Shown here: positions 60,538 to 64,000 of the stretch, piece by piece
Numbering within the stretch: the stretch's first letter is position 1
Layout of the letters: each line of letters begins with the position of its first letter
Assembly: GCA_965229635.1 (NCBI GenBank)
Contig: OZ245894.1
Span: 1,798,001-1,862,000, forward strand
DNA from: BQJU01 sp965229635
Lineage (GTDB): Bacteria; Bacteroidota; Bacteroidia; Chitinophagales; Saprospiraceae
Length of the DNA: 64,000 bases
Reading direction: 5' to 3'
Position numbers and translations under genes: made by a program
The notes under the pieces: generated by a model
Told to the model about the DNA's origin: nothing
Databases searched by the model: none
Seen by the model: only the letters and a program-made list of their open reading frames with translations

Positions 60538-61266
60538 ATGAAAATCTACAATGTATTCATCGCTTTTGTTTGTGGCCTGCTCTTACTAGGGAGCGGGTGT
60601 ACCAACGATCCGGTAAACAATGATCGTCCTGCCACCCAGGATACCCCCGTCACGGAAACGGAAGGAGATACCGGCCAGGCTGCCCAACCTGCCAAAAATA
60701 AAGGAGAAGACTTCTTCGAAGATTACGTACACCAGAACCGTCTGATTTGGCAAAAGCCGGATTTGGTGCTTGACTACCTCGGTGATCTGGAAGGTAAAAC
60801 TGTAGCCGATATCGGTGCTGGTACGGGCTTTTTCACCATGCGTCTGGTCCAGGATGCCGCTAAAGTCATCGCGACGGATATCGATCCGCGCTTCATTGCC
60901 TACCTCGATAGCGTGAAGGTACTGGAAGTACCCGAAAGCCTGCAGGACCGCCTGGAAACCCGCCTGGTAAAACCCGATGATCCGATGCTCAAAGCCGGAG
61001 AAGCGGATGTGGTGATCATTGTTAATACCTTCATGTACATCAAAGACCGCATCGACTACCTGGGCAAATTAAAAAAAGCTATTAAACCGGGAGGTAAACT
61101 GCTCATTATCGACTTCAAGAAGAAACGCACCCCCATCGGTCCACCCACCGAAATCCGTGTGCCACTCTACGTGGTAGAATCAGAAATGTACGAGGCCGGC
61201 TACCGGCAGGTTACAACCGATGATACTTCGCTGGACTATCAGTACATTGTGATGGCAGAGAAGTAA
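60538..61266 (+). CDS. Class I SAM-dependent methyltransferase, lipoprotein-like
   Basis: A 242-residue protein. The N-terminus has a lipoprotein-type signal (CGLLLLGSGC, Cys20), unusual for a methyltransferase, followed by a linker rich in Thr/Glu/Gln. The Rossmann domain shows motif I 'VADIGAGTGFFTMRL', 'VIATDIDPRFIAYL' and 'ADVVIIVNTFMYIKDRIDYLGKLKKAIKPGGKLLIIDFKKK'. The substrate is unknown; the envelope location suggests action on an extracytoplasmic lipid or small molecule, or the lipid anchor may be misread. Confidence 0.85.
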   Translation: MKIYNVFIAFVCGLLLLGSGCTNDPVNNDRPATQDTPVTETEGDTGQAAQPAKNKGEDFFEDYVHQNRLIWQKPDLVLDYLGDLEGKTVADIGAGTGFFTMRLVQDAAKVIATDIDPRFIAYLDSVKVLEVPESLQDRLETRLVKPDDPMLKAGEADVVIIVNTFMYIKDRIDYLGKLKKAIKPGGKLLIIDFKKKRTPIGPPTEIRVPLYVVESEMYEAGYRQVTTDDTSLDYQYIVMAEK

Positions 61267-61267
61267 T

Positions 61268-62554
61268 CTACATCACACCCGCCACTTCCTTTAGAATCAG
61301 CTTCTTGCGCTCCGGACCGGTAGATACCATGGTGACCGGCACTTTCAGGCTGTCTTCCAGCGTGGCCAGGTACGACTTTACCGCATCCGGCAATTCGTCG
61401 TAAGACGTGATGTCATCCAGTGACTGCTCCCAACCAGAGAAGGTTTCGTAAACGGGTTCGATGTCGATGTCACAAATGTCGAAAGGAAGGTGCTCGGAGG
61501 TGGCTCCGTTGTATTTATAAGCTGTAGCTGCTTTAAGCTGTACAAAGTTGTTGAGCACATCAATCTTGGTTACCACCAGACGGGTAACGCCGTTGAGCAT
61601 GATGGTGTATTTGAGTTGTGGCAAATCAATCCAGCCGCAGCGGCGCGGCCGACCGGTAGTGGCCCCAAATTCGGCGCCTTCCTTGCGTAGCAATTCGCCG
61701 GTGGCGTCGTGCAATTCCGTCGGAAATGGTCCGGAACCTACGCGCGTACAGTAAGCTTTCGTAATGCCAATCACCTCACCAATCTGTGATGGGGAAATAC
61801 CCAGCCCGGTGCAAACGCCGGCGGTTATGGTATTGGAGGAAGTTACGTAAGGGTAGGTGCCATAGTCGATGTCGAGCATGGAGCCTTGTGCGCCTTCCGC
61901 CAGGATGTTTTTGCCGTTTTGAATGGCTTCGTTGATGTAGTATTCGCCGTCCACCTTTTGTAGGGCCATGAGCACTTCAATGGCTTCAAACCATTTGGCT
62001 TCTTCTGCTTCCAGGTCAAAGTCCATAGGTGGATACATGCGGATCAGGTTGAGGTGTTTTTTGCGTAAGCCCTCGTATTTTTCTTTAAACGTATCGCGTT
62101 CCAGGTCGCCCACGCGTAGACCATTACGGCCGGTTTTGTCCATATAGGTAGGCCCGATGCCCTTTAGGGTAGAGCCGATCTTTTCGTGTCCCTTGGCATT
62201 TTCTGATGCTGCATCAAGGTAGCGGTGAGTTGGCAGGATGAGGTGTGCCTTGCGGGCTACCAGCAAGCGGTCGGCGAAGTCGACACCCATTTGGCGCAAG
62301 CCTTCAATCTCCTTGGATAGCGTAATCGGATCGATCACCACGCCATTACCGATCAGGTTGATGATATTGTCGCGGAAAATTCCGGAGGGAATGGTGTGAA
62401 GCACAAACTTTTTGCCGTCAAATTTGAGGGTGTGTCCGGCATTGGGGCCACCCTGAAATCTCGCCACAATATCGTAAGCGGTTGCCAGGTAGTCTACGAT
62501 CTTTCCCTTGCCTTCATCGCCCCACTGCAATCCGAGTAAAACATCTACTGCCAT
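61268..62554 (-). CDS. purA: Adenylosuccinate synthetase
   Basis: A 428-residue enzyme joining IMP and aspartate with GTP to make adenylosuccinate in AMP synthesis. Motifs are 'GLQWGDEGKGKIVDYLA' (GTP/IMP site), 'FQGGPNAGHTL', 'IGSTLKGIGPTYMDKTGRNGLR', 'LAEGAQGSMLDIDYGTYPYVTSSNTI', 'TRVGSGPFPTEL' and 'TTGRPRRCGWIDLP', all intact, giving full family length. It is convergent with the methyltransferase gene, one base apart, and lies just downstream of a Fur-family gene on the same strand. Confidence 0.98.
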   Translation of the reverse strand: MAVDVLLGLQWGDEGKGKIVDYLATAYDIVARFQGGPNAGHTLKFDGKKFVLHTIPSGIFRDNIINLIGNGVVIDPITLSKEIEGLRQMGVDFADRLLVARKAHLILPTHRYLDAASENAKGHEKIGSTLKGIGPTYMDKTGRNGLRVGDLERDTFKEKYEGLRKKHLNLIRMYPPMDFDLEAEEAKWFEAIEVLMALQKVDGEYYINEAIQNGKNILAEGAQGSMLDIDYGTYPYVTSSNTITAGVCTGLGISPSQIGEVIGITKAYCTRVGSGPFPTELHDATGELLRKEGAEFGATTGRPRRCGWIDLPQLKYTIMLNGVTRLVVTKIDVLNNFVQLKAATAYKYNGATSEHLPFDICDIDIEPVYETFSGWEQSLDDITSYDELPDAVKSYLATLEDSLKVPVTMVSTGPERKKLILKEVAGVM

Positions 62555-62568
62555 TTCAAATTTGTTTG

Positions 62569-62584
62569 TTTTATAATTATAAAA
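62569..62584. other. Perfect AT palindrome upstream of purA
   Basis: TTTTATAATTATAAAA is an exact 16-base palindrome just before the purA start on its strand. It may mark an AT-rich promoter element or operator; no regulator is known. Confidence 0.4.
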
Positions 62585-62616
62585 ACCTAACCGACTTCAT
62601 TGCGTCCGTTAGGTTT
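62581..62616 (-). terminator. Terminator of the Fur-family gene
   Basis: On the minus strand AAAACCTAACGGAC and GTCGGTTAGGTTTT pair (14 bases, one mismatch or wobble) around an 8-base loop, followed by T-rich sequence. It lies between the Fur-family stop (62705) and purA start (62554), so the two genes are probably transcribed separately. Confidence 0.7.
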
Positions 62617-62704
62617 TATATTTGATATCTTTGATTAATCAGCTACATGCATTGGCCGAAAATATTGCATCCATTGTCTTCCTCTGAGGAGGATTGTAAA
62701 AGGC

Positions 62705-63187
62705 CTAATCCAGCGATTTGTCTTTGGTTTTGGGACAGGCGCCGTCACACTGGCCGTAAAGGTTTAGCGAATGGTGCGTAATATTAAATTTTAGCAGCTC
62801 ACCCATCATATCCTTGATTTGTTGGATACGAGGATCACAAAATTCCAAAACTTTGCCACAATCTACGCAAATCAGATGATCGTGCTGCTTATATCCATAA
62901 GATTTTTCGTATTGAGCCAGGTTTTTTCCAAATTGGTGTTTCTTCACCAGGTCGCAATTGACCAATAATTCAAGGGTATTATATACGGTAGCCCGGCTTA
63001 CGCGATAGTTCTGATTTTTCATGTGAATATACAGCGCTTCCGCGTCAAAATGATCTGTACGTTTGTATATCTCTTCGAGGATAGCGTAGCGCTCGGGGGT
63101 CTTTCTCAGCCCATTCTTTTCGAGATGGGAGGAAAAAATGTTCTTTACCTCCTTAATGATATCCTCTTTTGTTCTTTGTGCTAACAT
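62705..63187 (-). CDS. Fur-family transcriptional regulator
   Basis: A 160-residue metal-sensing repressor. The N-terminal winged helix reads 'LRKTPERYAILEEIYKRTDHFDAEALYIHMKNQNYRVSRATVYNTLELLVNCDLVKK'. The C-terminal dimer domain holds His/Cys ligands: 'YKQHDHLICVDCGKVLEFCDPRI' with a CxxC zinc site and 'NLYGQCDGACPKT' with the second CxxxC pair. This arrangement suits Fur or PerR; the exact metal cannot be read from sequence. It lies between a RelA/SpoT gene and purA, all on the same strand, the usual order in related genomes as I recall. Confidence 0.95.
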   Translation of the reverse strand: MLAQRTKEDIIKEVKNIFSSHLEKNGLRKTPERYAILEEIYKRTDHFDAEALYIHMKNQNYRVSRATVYNTLELLVNCDLVKKHQFGKNLAQYEKSYGYKQHDHLICVDCGKVLEFCDPRIQQIKDMMGELLKFNITHHSLNLYGQCDGACPKTKDKSLD

Positions 63188-63262
63188 AATGAAATTGCAA
63201 TTGTGCAGGCATTGGCACCCGCTTATTTGGGATCTTTAACCAAGATACGGATTAAAGAGCGA

Positions 63263-64000
63263 TTATTCTACTCTGGAAACAGATGAAACGTTCTCAAGGT
63301 TTTGCAATGCCCGAATTGCGATATTCAACTGGTCTGTATTGGCGACCAAAAGACTGACCTTTCCCTCAAAATATCCTTCGTCACCACTGATGGAAAACGA
63401 ACGGATGTTGAGCCCCAGTAAAGTGGAAATCTGGTGGGTTAGCCGCTCAATAACTCCCGGGCCGTCGTCGATACCTGTAATCATCAGGTCGGCTACAAAG
63501 GTGGTATCGGTGGTGAGTATCCACTCCGCCTTCATCAGGCGGTAACCGTAGTTGGCCATCATATTGGTGGCATTAGGACAATTGGAACGGTGAATTTTCA
63601 GGCCTGCATTGCTGGTCAAAAAGGCAAAGATCGGATCACCTTGTACCGGATTACAACAGGCGGCAAAGGTATAGTCGAAGCGTTCGGCCGGTTCTCCATT
63701 GATCAGCAGGCGTGGCTTGGCCCGGTTTTTATTACGGTCCCGAACCTTTTTGGGTTCTTCATGTACCGGTTCAGGTATGGGAGCCACTTCGGGCGTTTCT
63801 ACCAATTTGCCATTTTCCACGTGGAAGTGCTTGACCACATCCTGAACGGATATTTGATCCATGGCCAATTCGTAGTAAAGATCCGTATGAGAATTATAGC
63901 CAAAGTATTTGACCACTTTCTCCACTGCATCATCAAAATCCACCTTGATGTGTCGGAATTTGCGCTCCAGCGCTTCCTTTCCAAATTCACCCTTCTTGCG
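63263..64000 (-). CDS. RelA/SpoT-family (p)ppGpp synthase/hydrolase, C-terminal part (runs off window)
   Basis: The frame is open from 64000 (reading RKKGEFGKEALERKFRHIKVDFDDAVEKVV) to a stop at 63263, giving 245 residues of a longer protein whose catalytic domains lie outside the window. Seen parts are the linker helices, a 'FAACCNPVQGDPIFAFLTSNAGLKIHRSNCPNATNMMANYGYRLMKAEW' zinc-finger/RIS region with conserved Cys and His, and the ACT domain ('VADLMITGIDDGPGVIERLTHQISTLLGLNIRSFSISGDEGYFEGKVSLLV'). These regulatory domains couple ribosome stalling or nutrient state to alarmone levels. Confidence 0.96.
   Translation of the reverse strand, partial: RKKGEFGKEALERKFRHIKVDFDDAVEKVVKYFGYNSHTDLYYELAMDQISVQDVVKHFHVENGKLVETPEVAPIPEPVHEEPKKVRDRNKNRAKPRLLINGEPAERFDYTFAACCNPVQGDPIFAFLTSNAGLKIHRSNCPNATNMMANYGYRLMKAEWILTTDTTFVADLMITGIDDGPGVIERLTHQISTLLGLNIRSFSISGDEGYFEGKVSLLVANTDQLNIAIRALQNLENVSSVSRVE

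Noticed and set aside
1..64000. CRISPR array or complete insertion sequence
   Set aside because: Repeats are irregularly spaced palindromes without equal spacers, and no cas, transposase or intact IS ends were seen; the only transposase-like protein is the Rpn-family nuclease at 44434.

Overview
The window looks like chromosomal DNA of a gliding, marine-type Bacteroidota, most likely a Saprospiria/Lewinella-like lineage. The evidence is a gldB gene, three proteins with type IX secretion (T9SS) C-terminal domains plus an orphan T9SS fragment, a 'gliding motility-associated' C-terminal domain, an RprXY-like two-component pair, BlaI/BlaR1 with TonB-like domains, Bacteroidota promoters (TTG-N20-TAnnTTTG), and few Shine-Dalgarno sequences. 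Intergenic regions carry several families of dispersed palindromic repeats. No tRNA, rRNA, intact IS element or CRISPR array was seen.

Layout. 1-4.2 kb: the start of an unidentified protein, then a DUF3179 lipoprotein / AraC regulator / lipoprotein run and an aldo-keto reductase. 4.4-8.6 kb: a compact three-gene cassette that is the most interesting locus: a small TCAD1-like protein, a trypsin-NB-ARC-TPR STAND protein, and an overlapping DUF1704 (MATCAP-type) metallopeptidase. 8.7-14.8 kb: a small membrane protein, an MBOAT/AlgJ-like polysaccharide O-acetylation pair, methylmalonyl-CoA mutase, and a broken T9SS tail. 15-21.6 kb: an antirepressor-like gene, a T9SS type B protein, a SPOR-domain protein, a fused ferredoxin-like/CDGSH protein, and a two-gene unit flanked by palindromic repeats. 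21.7-27.1 kb: an LRR-Roco-TIR protein, a four-helix-bundle membrane protein, a frameshifted GxxExxY gene, and a lipoprotein gene lying between two copies of a ~95-bp duplication that carries a small membrane-protein gene.

27.2-36.2 kb is mostly housekeeping: pyrD, response regulator and kinase, nadC, an outer-membrane barrel, gldB, a 2OG-Fe(II) oxygenase, tatA and a DUF937 gene. 36.2-37.3 kb has no convincing protein gene but many hairpins, including a ~98-nt rod resembling a 6S-type RNA. 37.3-43.1 kb: an MltD-like lytic transglycosylase, a TonB-like protein and a propeller-type receptor adenylate cyclase. 43.3-47.4 kb: an SRPBCC/GyrI-like protein, an Rpn-family nuclease with a 12-bp tandem repeat, an HD-Pycsar effector membrane protein and ferritin. 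47.4-57.6 kb: a BlaI/BlaR1-like pair whose sensor carries two TonB C-domains and a T9SS tail, an M14 carboxypeptidase, an OmpA-family protein and a large T9SS Lys-C-like protease. 57.7-64 kb: fumarylacetoacetase, PBP4-type DacB, a lipoprotein methyltransferase, purA, a Fur-family regulator and the C-terminal part of a RelA/SpoT protein.

Four loci bear on conflict, stress or nucleotide signalling: the protease/STAND cassette, the LRR-Roco-TIR protein, the HD-Pycsar protein and the Rpn nuclease. They are dispersed among housekeeping genes rather than forming one classical defence island. All functions are inferred from reading the translated sequence; no database search was possible.
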